From Otatea glauca (Eukaryota > Streptophyta > Magnoliopsida > Poales > Poaceae): a stretch of DNA of 64,000 nt. The DNA lies in the NCBI GenBank assembly GCA_036346275.1, contig CM070713.1, forward strand, positions 71,788,382 to 71,852,381. Reading direction: 5' to 3'. A program made the translations under genes and the position numbers. The notes under the pieces are model-generated. The model did not search any database. It was not told the origin of the DNA and saw nothing but the letters and a program-made list of their open reading frames with translations. Shown in pieces: positions 1 through 10,567 of the stretch; the first letter of the stretch is position 1, and each line of letters opens with the position of its first letter.

Positions 1-271
1 ACGAGGGCTCGACGGCGTCGCGCGGGTGGCAGGCGGCGACGAGCGCGAGGACGCGGAGCGCGTGGCGGCGCAGCGGGGTCTTGTCGGTGGGGCGCGCGTC
101 GGAGACGGCGGAGACGAAGGCCGGGAGCTCGTCCGCGGCCAGGGCGCGCGCGATGGCCTCGAGCTCGGCCGCCGCCATGGCCTCGGTGTCGCGGTCGGAG
201 AGCTTGACGAGGCAGCGGTTTACGCGCTGCTTCAGCGGCTCCGCGCCACGCGGGCGCGCGGCGGTGCCCAT
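1..271 (-). CDS. TORTIFOLIA1-like microtubule-associated protein, 5' end (partial)
   Basis: The reverse complement is open without a stop from ATG at 269-271 to the window edge, giving 90 codons. The protein begins MGTAARPRGAEPLKQRVNRC and continues with a segment containing KLSDRDTEAMAAAELEAIAR. The KQRVNRCLxKLSDRDTE block followed by a hydrophobic helix pair is characteristic of the N-terminal HEAT/ARM repeats of the plant TORTIFOLIA1/SPIRAL2 family. These proteins bind cortical microtubules and affect directional cell growth. Only the first one or two HEAT helices are present; the rest lies beyond position 1. The first exon is very GC-rich, as is common for grass genes. The family call rests on this short N-terminal block. 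Plus-strand ORFs here are shadows of this exon. Confidence 0.75.
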   Translation of the reverse strand, partial: MGTAARPRGAEPLKQRVNRCLVKLSDRDTEAMAAAELEAIARALAADELPAFVSAVSDARPTDKTPLRRHALRVLALVAACHPRDAVEPS

Positions 272-2185
272 GGCGTGACCACGAGCAGCGCTGTGAGAAG
301 CCGGCAAGTGACGCCAAGTTTATTGGCGTGTGCAGGGTCAGGAGTAGGCGGCACCGTGGAGTGGCATGGAAGCCACTGACGAGTGATGCCTGATAGGTGA
401 CGGGTGGGTGGTGGTGGAGTGGGAGATCCAGAGGAGGACCGCGCGTTTATTCATGCTTCTTTTTTGTTTCACTCTTTTTAAAATTTTCCTTTTCTCTTCT
501 CACCCTTTAAATGCATGGAACAGCAGCTTTATCTGTTCACCAATTTAGTCGGGTATTAAACTGGGTATACTACCACCTAATGGACCATATATACAACAAC
601 AACATTACTGTCACTGTATACGCTGATACGCCAATGAACAATGCACATGTTCTAGCTCTAACATGTCTTGTTATTCTTCACCAATCAACAGACTGAAGGT
701 AAAAAATTGAGGATTTGTTGTTCCGTTCGTTGGATTGGCATGGATCGATGACCTACGTATAGCTGCGGCTTTTGGTGATTCCGTGTAGAAATGTAAGGCC
801 TATAATTTATATAACTAGTATAGTGCCTGTGCTAACGCTACGACGACAGTACACCCGCTTATCAATTAAATGAGAAGATAAGTATGAATACAACACTTAA
901 TAATAAAAGAGAATTTTTGAATTTTAAATGAATTTAAAAAGAAAAACGGAACTAAATGGAGGTCGAATAGGCGAAAACGGGCTCCCAAAAGATTTTAAAT
1001 CAAGAAAGAGAAAGAAAAAGAATTTTCGATCTTAGATTATTTTTTGCGGCTTCCAGAGAGAGCAGCGTGTTCTCGAGGCTTAACGAGGGCAAGGGGAGGA
1101 AGGCGGGGTGGCCACGGTCGTCAGATGGGTCGGCACTGGTGTGGCGAGATCGCCGGCACCGACGCTTGAGGGGGAGGAGTCACGGTTGCAGTGAATTTCG
1201 CCGGGAAAAATAACGGTGATGGCTTGGGTTATCTTCAAAATCCGACGATCTTTACAAGAGGGAGCACTTGGGGATTTACGCAATGCGATGGGGTGTAGGA
1301 GAGTTCGTCGGCTTTTATAGCACCGAAACAAGCATATTTATGGAAACCATAATTTGGGATCAAATCAGATTGGGAGGAAATTTTGGCAATAGAGCACAAA
1401 ATTTGGGGAATTAACACCATAGATGGAAAGAGGAGATTTGGTGCGGGATTGATGGAGTTTTGGAGCTTCTTTCTTGCTTTAATGGAGGGAAGGAAGAGAA
1501 GAAGCTTCTCTGTTCGGTTTGACTAAAAGAAGCTACAGGTGAGTTGCCTTCATTTTTTTTAAATATAGAAGGATTTTTTAAAAGATAGCATATTAGGTTA
1601 AAAATTCTAGAAAAATTCTTAAAAAAAACTTTCGATTATTTTGTACTTAATAAAATTATTTTCAAAAAAAATAAATTATAAATTTGCCGAGACACACGTG
1701 CCGCGAGTCGTGACCAAGAACCTCGCGCGCGTCGGCAAAGCCACCGATGGCGACCGTGGAGCCATTGCGGACTGCGTTCTCCGGTCCGTTGCCCCATCTC
1801 CGGTTTCCTTTTCCCAAAGACGTAATGTATGGTCCTTTCCTTTTCCGGGACGTTTGTTTCCTTTTCCTTGTTGATCTTTGGAGGTGAGGAAGGTGCATTG
1901 TGGGTCACATGGATGATTTGGAAAAATATGGAAAAATAAATTGCGCTCGCCGACCATTTGGATCCGCAAGGAAAAAAGATAAAATTAAATAGTGCTCGTC
2001 GTGGCCGGTTCGCGAGAAAAATTGAAAAAATTAAGCGCACTCACAGACAGTTGGTTCCTTAGATAAAAATGAAAACAAAAATTCAGCTCTCCGTGCGATG
2101 AAATTAGGCTCTATGGGGCTAGATCCGTAAAAAAGTCTCGAGAAGAGTCTTATTCGGAAAAAAATACGATCACAATGCCAGAACA
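272..2185. other. Intergenic, no gene recognised
   Basis: This is AT-rich sequence upstream of the TORTIFOLIA1-like gene. A GC-richer stretch at about 1,070-1,330 contains a minus-strand TATAAAA-like box (plus strand cttttatagc at about 1,312). It resembles the promoter part of a decayed LTR, but no borders can be seen. I see no coding exon. Confidence 0.5.
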
Positions 2186-2370
2186 ATAAAAAATTCAAGT
2201 CTTATTTCCTTGCATGCGGATCCTCCCTGTTTATTTCCTTGTTTGATTCACCCTCCTTCCAAATATGTAGTTCACAATTTTGACCAGTAAAAAATTCAAA
2301 TCTGGTTTCCTTGCATGCGGATCCTCCTTATTTATTTCCTTGTTTGATTCGCTCTCCTTCCAAATATGTA
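2186..2370. repeat. Two direct repeats of about 84 bp, period about 101 bp
   Basis: The block from aataaaaaattcaa through ttgcatgcggatcctcc to ccttccaaatatgtag occurs at about 2,186-2,270 and again at about 2,286-2,370 with few differences. A more diverged relative of the unit may lie near 1,840-1,960. The nature of the repeat is unknown. Confidence 0.7.
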
Positions 2371-2822
2371 GGTGGGGGAGGTCTGTTGTGGGCCACAGGG
2401 ATAATTAGACACACTAAATAATGACCATCGGATGCGGGTGAGTAAAACTGAGGAAAGATCTGAGACGTTCATTTTGATGAATGCAAGTTTCTGGGGACGT
2501 TTTGCTGGGTGCACGAACATTGGGCCATCTCTAATGAGGTGCATTATTTAGGGTGGACGTAGAAAAATTTGCTTAGGTGCATTATAAAGGGGTATAGATG
2601 CCTGTAGTTTAAATGATCTTATTCAAAAATATAAGATTTGCATGAGGCTTTTAATGAGGTTTTTCTACTCTATCTCTATTTATTCTCTCAACTACATGCA
2701 TTTATTCGTTACCACCACACACAAACTATTATCTCTCATTTTCCAAGACAATTAAGCGGGGTATCTAAGTCATTTTCGCTCGTATCTTTCTCAATTTCAC
2801 TATAACCTTAATCTTGTGAAAG

Positions 2823-2860
2823 TCAAAATATACCTTATATTTATAAACGGAGGGAGTACA
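2823..2860. repeat. Stowaway/mariner-like terminal sequence
   Basis: The stretch ending in aaacggagggagta reads, in reverse complement, tactccctccgtttataaat. This is the typical outer end of grass Stowaway-type (Tc1/mariner) elements. I did not find the matching opposite end nearby, so this is a terminus or relic only. Confidence 0.5.
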
Positions 2861-3973
2861 AATTGTGGTCGATCTAGAAAAGTTTTTTTTAAGAATCTGA
2901 AAGAAAAAAAGGTCTACTGTTAATTAGAAGTAGGTGACCCTAAAATGGACTCTCTCTAATCACAAATAGTTATCATTTTGGATATCGACACAGTTCCTAA
3001 AACTCAATTGTGATCACTAATTTCTATTGTAATATATTTAAAAAATTCAATAAAATTATAATATTATGAAAGTACGTTTCGAGACGAATCTATACATATG
3101 ATTTTTATACATCCAATCTATATATTTAAAAAGATATTGATAGCTAAAATTTCAAAATTTTGACTGTATATATCTTAAACCGATAAATTTTTGTGAGCTA
3201 GAGTGAGTATTATATTAGCTGTAATGCAGATGATTGGAGGGAGGCATATTAATCAAACCAAAATACCCTTACTAGCCATGTGAGTTCGAGCCCGAGACTT
3301 AATGACACAAAATCCATTTGGGGGAAAAACAAAAAAATTGAAATAGAGCATGCCAAGTAGCTATGGTCATCCCTACCGAATGATGATTGATCTAGACATT
3401 GCAACATAAGAAGTTTAGACACATTTATCACAATAATATTCTCTTCCAATTATTATCGTCATTAGTAGCTGTGGGATTAACTACCCACGGTATGCGATGA
3501 CGAAAACTTTTTAATCGTAAGATGATTCTAATCTTTTATAATGGTTAAAAGATAGATTAAACTTCAATTCTATTTTTTACATGGGATTTTTTGTTATCGT
3601 AACTCGCATGTTTGAAAGTAAAATGGAATGGCAAGGTGTATGAGAATATCACGCCAAATATTGCTAGCTGGAAGAGTCTTTTCAAGAGTGTGATTGAGCT
3701 CAAGCTGCATGCCTGCATGCGCATCGCGTCAAAGAAGACACAAACTCTCCTTGACAGGCTAGACTCGATTAGTTGATTTTTTTCCCCTAAAGGGTTGTAG
3801 CATATTTTATTTTTTTTTCATTTTTATACATAAACTTTTTCTTTATATATATATATATATATATAGAGACTTCTTTAGCTACATGTAGAATAGCCTATTA
3901 TACACGCCAGCCAATCAACAGAGCCCGATCGAACCCGCGTATCCCACTAGTCAGCGCAATGCTCACTTCAGCC
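2861..3973. other. Intergenic, AT-rich
   Basis: No gene is recognised. It contains a (TA)n microsatellite at about 3,844-3,864. Confidence 0.5.
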
Positions 3974-4710
3974 AACCAATTAATAAATACGGTTTCTTAT
4001 TTGTACTATAATATTTTTTCTTTGATTTAGCTATAATTTTTTATCGTCAGCTCGATTCACAAATAGTTTTCACTAATAACTTACTGATGACGAGAGGAAC
4101 ATAATGATATAAATTTCACCAATAAACGTTGTATGAATCATATTTTACTGCCAAATAAATACCAAATTACTTAATGTATTGTTAGATTTTACTATTGCAT
4201 AGAATCCACAGAATGTTTAACCCTTCTGGAATATCATCAGAGTACTTGTTGAAACATGACAGTAAATTCTAACAGTACATCTGGTAAGCTAAAGTGTATT
4301 TGGCAGTAAAATCTATCACACAGTCACTGTCTTGTTTGTTGCAACACCCACTTCGTATGTTGACTAAGCCAATGAGTTATATAACTAACCAACTAATAAA
4401 TATGGTTTCTTTTTTGTATAAGAATCTTTTTTTTTATTTAGCTATAACTTTCTATTAGCAGCTTTGATTCACAAACGATTTTCACTAGTAGTTTACTGAG
4501 GGACGAGAGGACCAGAATGATACAAGTCTCGCCAATAAATATCATATGAATTAGATTTTACTGTCAAATGAACATCAATTTACTGAATGTGTTGTTATAT
4601 TTTACTGCTGTATAGACTCTACAGGCTACAGAATCCTACTGGAATATCACTAGAGAAATAGTTGTAATATGACATTAAAATCTAACAATACGTCTAGTAA
4701 ATTAGAATAC
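3974..4710. repeat. Tandem pair of about 325-bp repeats, period about 413 bp
   Basis: Copy A (about 3,974-4,300) and copy B (about 4,386-4,710) share, in the same order: ataaatacggtttctt, a T-run, tttagctataa, gattcacaaa, ttactga...gacgagagga, and a run of short ttttact motifs. Further diverged copies lie at 5,090-5,470. No coding capacity is evident. This looks like an unclassified non-autonomous transposon family or an old local duplication. Confidence 0.75.
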
Positions 4711-5089
4711 AATGCAAACAAAATGAAAACAATCAGTGAAATTATTGAGCTAGAACATTCAGACAACAATTCGCAGCAACCAAACTCCTTATCCACTAAC
4801 GGGCGCTTCTGCAGGTACAATATTGCATTCACACTGTGAAAAAGAAGATATAAGAACCAACAGAACAGTCTCCTAACACGACCAAGGTTGGATGTGCGCT
4901 ATTGTGGACCCATCAACAATAATGGAGCTGCTAGACCATCATCTGGTGCTACCCTCCCTCCAAATCTCCAGACTCTACAGCTGCAAGATTCAACAATCGT
5001 TTACAAAAAAAGTCTTAATATTTCTGCTAATAAAACAAAGAAAAATCATATTCATATACAAACAAAGAAACACACTTACTAACCGTCGT

Positions 5090-5470
5090 GCAACGTAACT
5101 AATAACGTGTTTCTTTATTTCAACTAGAATCTGTTCTTTTTTTAGCCATAACTTTTTATTGATAGCTTCGATTCACAAACGGTTTACACTAGTAGCTTAG
5201 TGACGACGAGAGCAACACATTAATATAAGTCTCACCGCATGAATCGAATTTTACTATCTATAAATATAGATTTTTACTATCAGTATAGATAGATTTTACT
5301 ATCGATACACACGACGTTTTTTAGCGAGACTTATATCATTGTATTGCTCTCGTCGTCAGGAAGCTAATAATGAAAACTTTTCGTGAATCGGTGCTGTCAA
5401 TAAAAAGTTACGACTAAAATAAAGAAATTAGATTCATGTATAAACTAGAAACGCAACTTACTAGCGGTTC
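5090..5470. repeat. Inverted pair of the 4-kb repeat family (foldback)
   Basis: A third copy at about 5,100-5,260 (taactttttattgatagc, gattcacaaacgg, gacgacgagagcaa, tataagtctc) is followed at about 5,320-5,440 by a copy in reverse orientation. That copy reads gagacttatat, ttgctctcgtcgtc, gtgaatcgg, gctgtcaataaaaagtta. The two arms could form a long imperfect hairpin around a loop of about 60 nt that itself contains repeats of ttttactatc. Confidence 0.75.
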
Positions 5471-5828
5471 ATATGATGCGATGCATTAATTACTTATTTT
5501 GGGCTATCATGTACATATTTTAAGTTTTTAAAGTGATGTGACTCATTAATTAGTTGGTTTGTCCAAGTAATCGGGGCAGTCCGCTGAGCTAATTAGTGTA
5601 TTGGAAGGCTCAATCTGACTAGGTTAAATAGCTTGAGAATAGAATAAACTATTTTAAACACAATTATAGAAATATATATATATATAGGGGCACGTAAAGA
5701 AAAATAACGATCCTATGTGAATCTTGGGGCCCAACTCCTCTGTAATCCCTTCCGGTAAGCTACTTTCAAATAGTGGGCAGCCCTGTATTTCTATCCTACG
5801 GAGGACAGTACCGAGTGAAAGACTTTAA

Positions 5829-6060
5829 GGGTCTGTTTAGTTGATGTGATGAGGTTTAATAAAATGTGATGGTATTGTATTATTTGGTTCTATTATTTTA
5901 GAGGAATAAAATGGTTCAGCATCTATAGAGAATATTTCTCAAATTTGTATCTCATCATTCATAATGAGATGATTCTATTCAAATAACTAAACATATGAAT
6001 GACTTTTTTTTTGACCCATCTCATACATGTACCATTTGATACAAGCAACCGAACACACCC
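5829..6060. mobile_element. Tourist-like (PIF/Harbinger) MITE, 232 bp
   Basis: The element starts GGGTCTGTTTAGTTG and ends CAACCGAACACACCC. These are imperfect terminal inverted repeats matching at 12 of 15 positions. Both ends are flanked by TAA (5,826-5,828 and 6,061-6,063), the 3-bp target duplication expected of PIF/Harbinger MITEs. There is no coding capacity. Confidence 0.85.
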
Positions 6061-6079
6061 TAAATATATATAGTAATTA

Positions 6080-6137
6080 GATGACTTTTTTTTAAATATC
6101 TCATATATATACCATTTGGTATAAGTAACACACCTTA
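6080..6137. repeat. Second, partial copy of the MITE 3' end
   Basis: The sequence atgacttttttt...ctcata...taccatttg.tata.aagtaacacacc repeats the last roughly 65 bp of the adjacent MITE (5,998-6,063) with some changes. It lies directly downstream, which suggests a local duplication or an abortive second insertion. Confidence 0.6.
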
Positions 6138-6925
6138 AATAGTAGTAGTAGTGCTAGGCTGCTGGTAAACATGATGGCATGCTACACACCAACATACACA
6201 TCCACTGACCCTGAAGAATCACTGACTTCAGTGCTGTGCTGGTATACATGCTTTACAGCTGCTGCACCAACCAACGTACCACGTATTCAGGCCCCACTGC
6301 AGCACCGCTACGTACCACACATAAATGCTGTACAGGACTCTCTCTGTACGGAGTAATTGCAATTCTCTATTTCTTCTTCACCCACGTAGTCCATGAGAGA
6401 AACGGTGCGAGCTAAGCAACGCAACCAAAACCACCCGAGAGCCGACGTCGGGCTGAGGCGTCAGCGCTAGGGTGCTACCGGATAGAATTCGATCGGTTAT
6501 CATTTTTTTCATATTTTAAATTATATTTTTTATTAGATTTGAATAATATCGAATACGAATACGACGTGAATAATATCGGTCGTGGATTCGAATCGAATAC
6601 TAAACGAAATCGATACGATATCGAATAATTTTTATAGAATAAGATATATATTCAACATATTGCATATAAAAAAAATTGAACAAGTAGCATAAAAAGGAGT
6701 GTAGAAAAGGTGCTTATTCAGCAGGTAAAAGCGTTAGAATACACAACACAAGAAAAGGCTCATCAGTGAGAATAATGTAAATTAATATAAAATGACTACA
6801 ATGTCACAACTCACAAGTCTACAACCTCAGAAGTATCCATGAATAAGATTTATGATGACAAAAGTATGCCTGAATTGATCACATGCAATCTTGCTGGACA
6901 GTGTTAGTAACAATTATGGATTACC

Positions 6926-7760
6926 TCAAGTGGAGTTCCAGAGGCAACAAGCTTGATTCCGTTATCACAACAGTAATTCAATAGAGGTTTATACTCCTAC
7001 CAGCGCTCTGATACCTAGTGAGATGTGTACAACCTTAAGTTGTTGCCATCAATTCTAAAAGAAAAAAACATAAGACTTGTTAGAAGTTCATAAAAAGGAA
7101 GTATTGGAAGGCTTATAAATTGCAATCGCTCTAATAGAAATACAATATTCCCCAAAATAGGTGAAGGAGATTATCAAAATTAGGGCTTCGATTTGAGCTT
7201 AGCCAGCATGGTCATGATAGTAGTAGTCTATATAACAAGAACCCAGCTTGTATGTAGCTCAACTAGATATATCATAACTAGCAAACAGTTAAAATTCGTT
7301 CCATTAGCAAAAGGAGATAGCACCAACCTCCCATCCATGAACAAGTTGAGTTGCTCCTGGAGGTCACGGGGGAAGGCCTCGCCGAGCGCGATCAAGACGC
7401 TCCTCCCGGCCTCGAGCTGCTCCAGTCAAGCGCGAGTGAGATGCTCCTCCCAGACTCAGTGCATCGGGCGGCCAGCTTCCTCACGATCTCAAGCTCGAGC
7501 ACCGGTCCGGCACGAGCTCGGCCTCGCTGAGGTACACGACCCGCCAGCAGCCGAGGCTGGAGAGGCGGTGGGAGGCTGGAGGGAGAAGCGCCGAGGAAGG
7601 CCGAGAGGCTGCGGGTGCGCCAAAGACAAGAGAGGCTACTGGAGTCCGGAGGGAGGCGCCGAGGAAGGCGAGGCGGCGGAGGTGTCTTGGCAAGACGGGT
7701 GGATGGCGGCGGAGCCGCGGGCTAAGCACGCTGGTGTGACCTAGAGACTAGAAGAGTCGG
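6926..7760 (-). pseudogene. ChaN/DUF399-type (RETICULATA-related) gene fragment, broken
   Basis: Minus-strand pieces match a plant plastid protein family with a ChaN-like (DUF399) domain. At about 7,330-7,560 I read VVYLSEAELVPD, a shifted frame with LELEIVRKLAARCTESGRS, and EAFPRDLQEQLNLFMDGR, ending at a GT that could be a donor. After a possible intron, 6,926-7,020 reads ERW*EYKPLLNYCCDNGIK and LVASGTPLE before another GT. The damage is clear: a stop replaces the expected Gln in ERW(Q)EYKPLL, there is a frameshift after VPD, and a short insertion interrupts the SLALEAFPRD segment. The GC-rich stretch 7,560-7,760 may be the remains of the N terminus or 5' UTR. The family is recognised from residue patterns only. 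The remnant is probably non-functional. Confidence 0.6.
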
Positions 7761-7770
7761 ATCGAGCGTA

Positions 7771-9339
7771 GGACTGGCCTTTTCATTGCCTTAATGGAAC
7801 CTTTTCGCTTTGTACCATTTGCCTATCGGGGATTCCCCTTAGGTTTAATGGTCCTTGAATTTTCCGTCTCGATCGGCTTCTATTTATGCTGAGCCGATGG
7901 TAATCTTTAGTGTCGGCCGTCCAGTCGAGCTCGATTGTATATCGTCTTGTTGATCCTTCTTACGCTCATTTTGCATCGGCTCTTTTCCTTTAGCGAGCAT
8001 TGTACCACATTAATAGGAAATGGATCGGCGTCCACTGCATGGTCGGCTCATCGGCGAACTTCAACGACCATCTTCAATGGCGAATTGGATCTGTTGACGG
8101 AAGATATTGCGGTCATTAGTGTTATGTGAATAAGAATGATGCCACTTGCAATACTGCGTTTTTGATCTCGTCGGTTGATGGTATTACATGTCCCTCGACC
8201 AGCCGTATTATTTTTCTTGCAAAAGTAAATCAAAAATGCGATCGCACTTGGAAGCGTCAAAAGAGTATTTGGCCTCGAGCTTGTTCCTAGTCGGCTTGAC
8301 CGAAACAGACTAAGGATTTCTTAGACCCTCTTATCCATTCGGCTATGTTTATACGCTTCCTCATCCTCCAAGCGAATCACTAGGACAATACTCAACCATA
8401 TTAACCTTGGCCTTATCCTTCTCTTTATTATTGCTATTATTGTTCTTAAATCTGTCTTTAAATACTTTGTGATCGATAAATCGGCTTTCTTGAGCGATGC
8501 GGTCTAACAAATGGCTAAGGTCGGTGAATTCTTGTCCTCGAATTTCTCCTAAGTGGCGGGATCAAACCTTGAAATGCTAAATCGGCCAATTGGTTGTCGA
8601 TAGCGTGACACTAAAACACCGATTCCTAATTTCTCTAAACCTCTTGATGTAATCATTCACCGATTCCCCAAATTTTTACGTCTTAGAACTCGGATATGAA
8701 ATTCTAAGCTCGTGCGCGAAAAAAAATATTCATGGAATCGGCTTTCCAAATCGTTCCACAGATGGACCGAATTCGGAGGCAAACAAGTAAACCAAGTAAA
8801 TCTTTGCCCGGACAAAGATAACGGAAATAATCTAATTTTCAAACCGTCGATGAAGTCGCTTCACCGCGTTGTGCGATAAAGCGTCAACATGCTCCAAGGT
8901 TGTGATCGAGTCATCCCGGAGAATTTGGCGAAGTCGGGACTCTAAAATTATGAGGTAGGGCATACGATCTATGTAATCGAGTGCGGCTTTCTATAGCCGA
9001 TCACTTTCCTTCGGTTGTATACCAGCCGATCCCTCAAAGCGATGCAGAATCGATCGGTCCAATCGGCATTATCGCCCTCGCACGGCGGGCCCTGATAATG
9101 TCGATCATAATCTACATCTGCCCGAGTGCAAGCTCGGGTTGCCAATCTGGCCGTCGCGGTCGGCATTCGATTATCTTGATCGTGCGGATTATGCCTAATT
9201 TGTGGTTCCGACCGGATAGCGGTTACGAATACGTTACTACCTGTGTGGACCCGGGTTTCTAGCTATTAGCTCCGATCTTTAATTTGTATTTGCGGATTTA
9301 GACTAACTTGCGAATTTTGGTGCAAAGAAGGCGGGTGGA
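7771..9339 (-). mobile_element. Decayed Ty3/gypsy retrotransposon remnant (gag region)
   Basis: Minus-strand translation gives gag pieces with frame breaks. Around 8,660-8,842 it reads LSLSGQRFTWFTCLPPNSV, then LWNDLESRFHEYFFS, which is the conserved core of the plant gypsy gag domain. Around 8,068-8,152 it reads HHSYSHNTNDRNIFRQQIQ, then FAIEDGR, the typical post-core gag motif. Many C-to-T type changes and stops show it is old. No LTR borders were found. It lies between two copies of a short host-like segment (see 9,340-9,430). Confidence 0.8.
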
Positions 9340-9430
9340 GGTGGCGGCAAGGCGGGTGGATGGGGCGGAGCCCGCCGGCGGGCTAAGCACGCGCGGGTGT
9401 GACCTAGAGACTAGAAGAGTCCAGATCTAG
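9340..9430. repeat. Second copy of the about 80-bp segment found at 7,690-7,765
   Basis: The motifs ggcgggtggatgg, ggcggagcc, gcgggctaagcacgc and ggtgtgacctagagactaga, followed by agagtc, occur on both sides of the gypsy gag remnant. The copies are far longer than a retrotransposon target duplication, so they reflect a duplication of the ChaN-like gene's 5' end rather than a TSD. Confidence 0.75.
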
Positions 9431-9479
9431 GGTTTGGACCGTTTAGTCTGTAATGGGGGCAGTGGGCGGCGCGCTAGGC

Positions 9480-9650
9480 GGATATCCGATGCATTTAGTC
9501 CGGATATATCTGAAAAAAAGTTTTGAATATTCCGATCCGACAGATAGTGCTTTCCCGAATCCGAAAAAAAATATCCGAAACCAATACTGAATCCGTCAAA
9601 TATCCGAAAAAATTATCCGAATCCGATCCGAACGCATCTGGTCGATCTGT
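9480..9650. repeat. TATCCGA/ATCCGAT-rich cluster
   Basis: Short motifs of the type tatccga, atccgaa and gatccga recur about ten times in 170 bp. A related cluster with tatcga/aatatcg motifs is at 6,480-6,640. Such subterminal clusters are typical of hAT elements, but no terminal inverted repeat or TSD was identified. No gene is recognised between 9,650 and 10,567. Confidence 0.5.
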
Positions 9651-10567
9651 CGGCCGGAAATTATGTGGAAAGGCTGCAGTTTCAGCTCCCCCTATACGCG
9701 CGCTGGGGTGGTGAACGACCGCTGGTGCGCCGTGCGCGGCGGCAGGTCGGTCCCTGCCGCTGGGCGTCGTGCCGTCCCCGATCTGCAGCCTGCGAGCGAC
9801 ATAAATACGCTTGCCGGCCGGGTGACCAGCTAGGCTGGCGACGGACGAACCAGGCAGCCGGCACGTGAAAGCTGCTGCCTGCCTACCTTTGGCTTTGCGC
9901 AAAGCCAGCCTTCAAACCAGAGAGCAGGTAAAAAGAGAACGGTTTTGTGTACGTATAATACAGCAAGCAAAAGCCAGCTATACGAAATGGTCTTTCAACG
10001 CTCGCTTTAAAGTTAGAAAACGGAGTGAATATATACATGTGAGGCCTGGCTCGTAGCAGTGGGAAAAGGGCGTCGTATGGTAAGATAATGTTGGGTCATC
10101 AGAATGGCATCAAAGTGAACTTCTCTTCATCGCAACAGAGGGAGGATTTTTTTCTGGCGTACATATCATACGAAACAGAGCCCGGTCAAACAAGTGCTCA
10201 CGTATACTATATTTCATGACACGCCACATGCAGAGAAGATTTGAGTTGGATAATTGCCAATGCAATGTGCTTGGGGTTAGGTTAGCCCTCTATTATTTCA
10301 CATGACAATAGGTCAACCGCAGAGGGTACAGCCTGTGGAACACAAGTGCACGACTGTCAGATTCTTGTTGGCAGAGCAAAGTCAACGGTTGGAATATATG
10401 TCTCTAACCCCGAGTCATTAATTCGGTTACTATCGACAAACAAACAAAAAGAGAGTTACAGCACTGTACTAAGATCTCAAACGTTTCTAAGCGAGAGAGG
10501 CACTAGTCGTCCACAGTCATGTTGTTCTCACTAATACTCCCAACAGCTCTAACCACGGTTTTCGACG

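Noticed and set aside
7193..7744. 183-codon plus-strand ORF
   Set aside because: It is the opposite-strand shadow of the GC-rich ChaN-like gene remnant.
9480..9650. A complete hAT element around the TATCCGA cluster
   Set aside because: No paired terminal inverted repeat or 8-bp duplication could be found, so only a motif cluster is reported.
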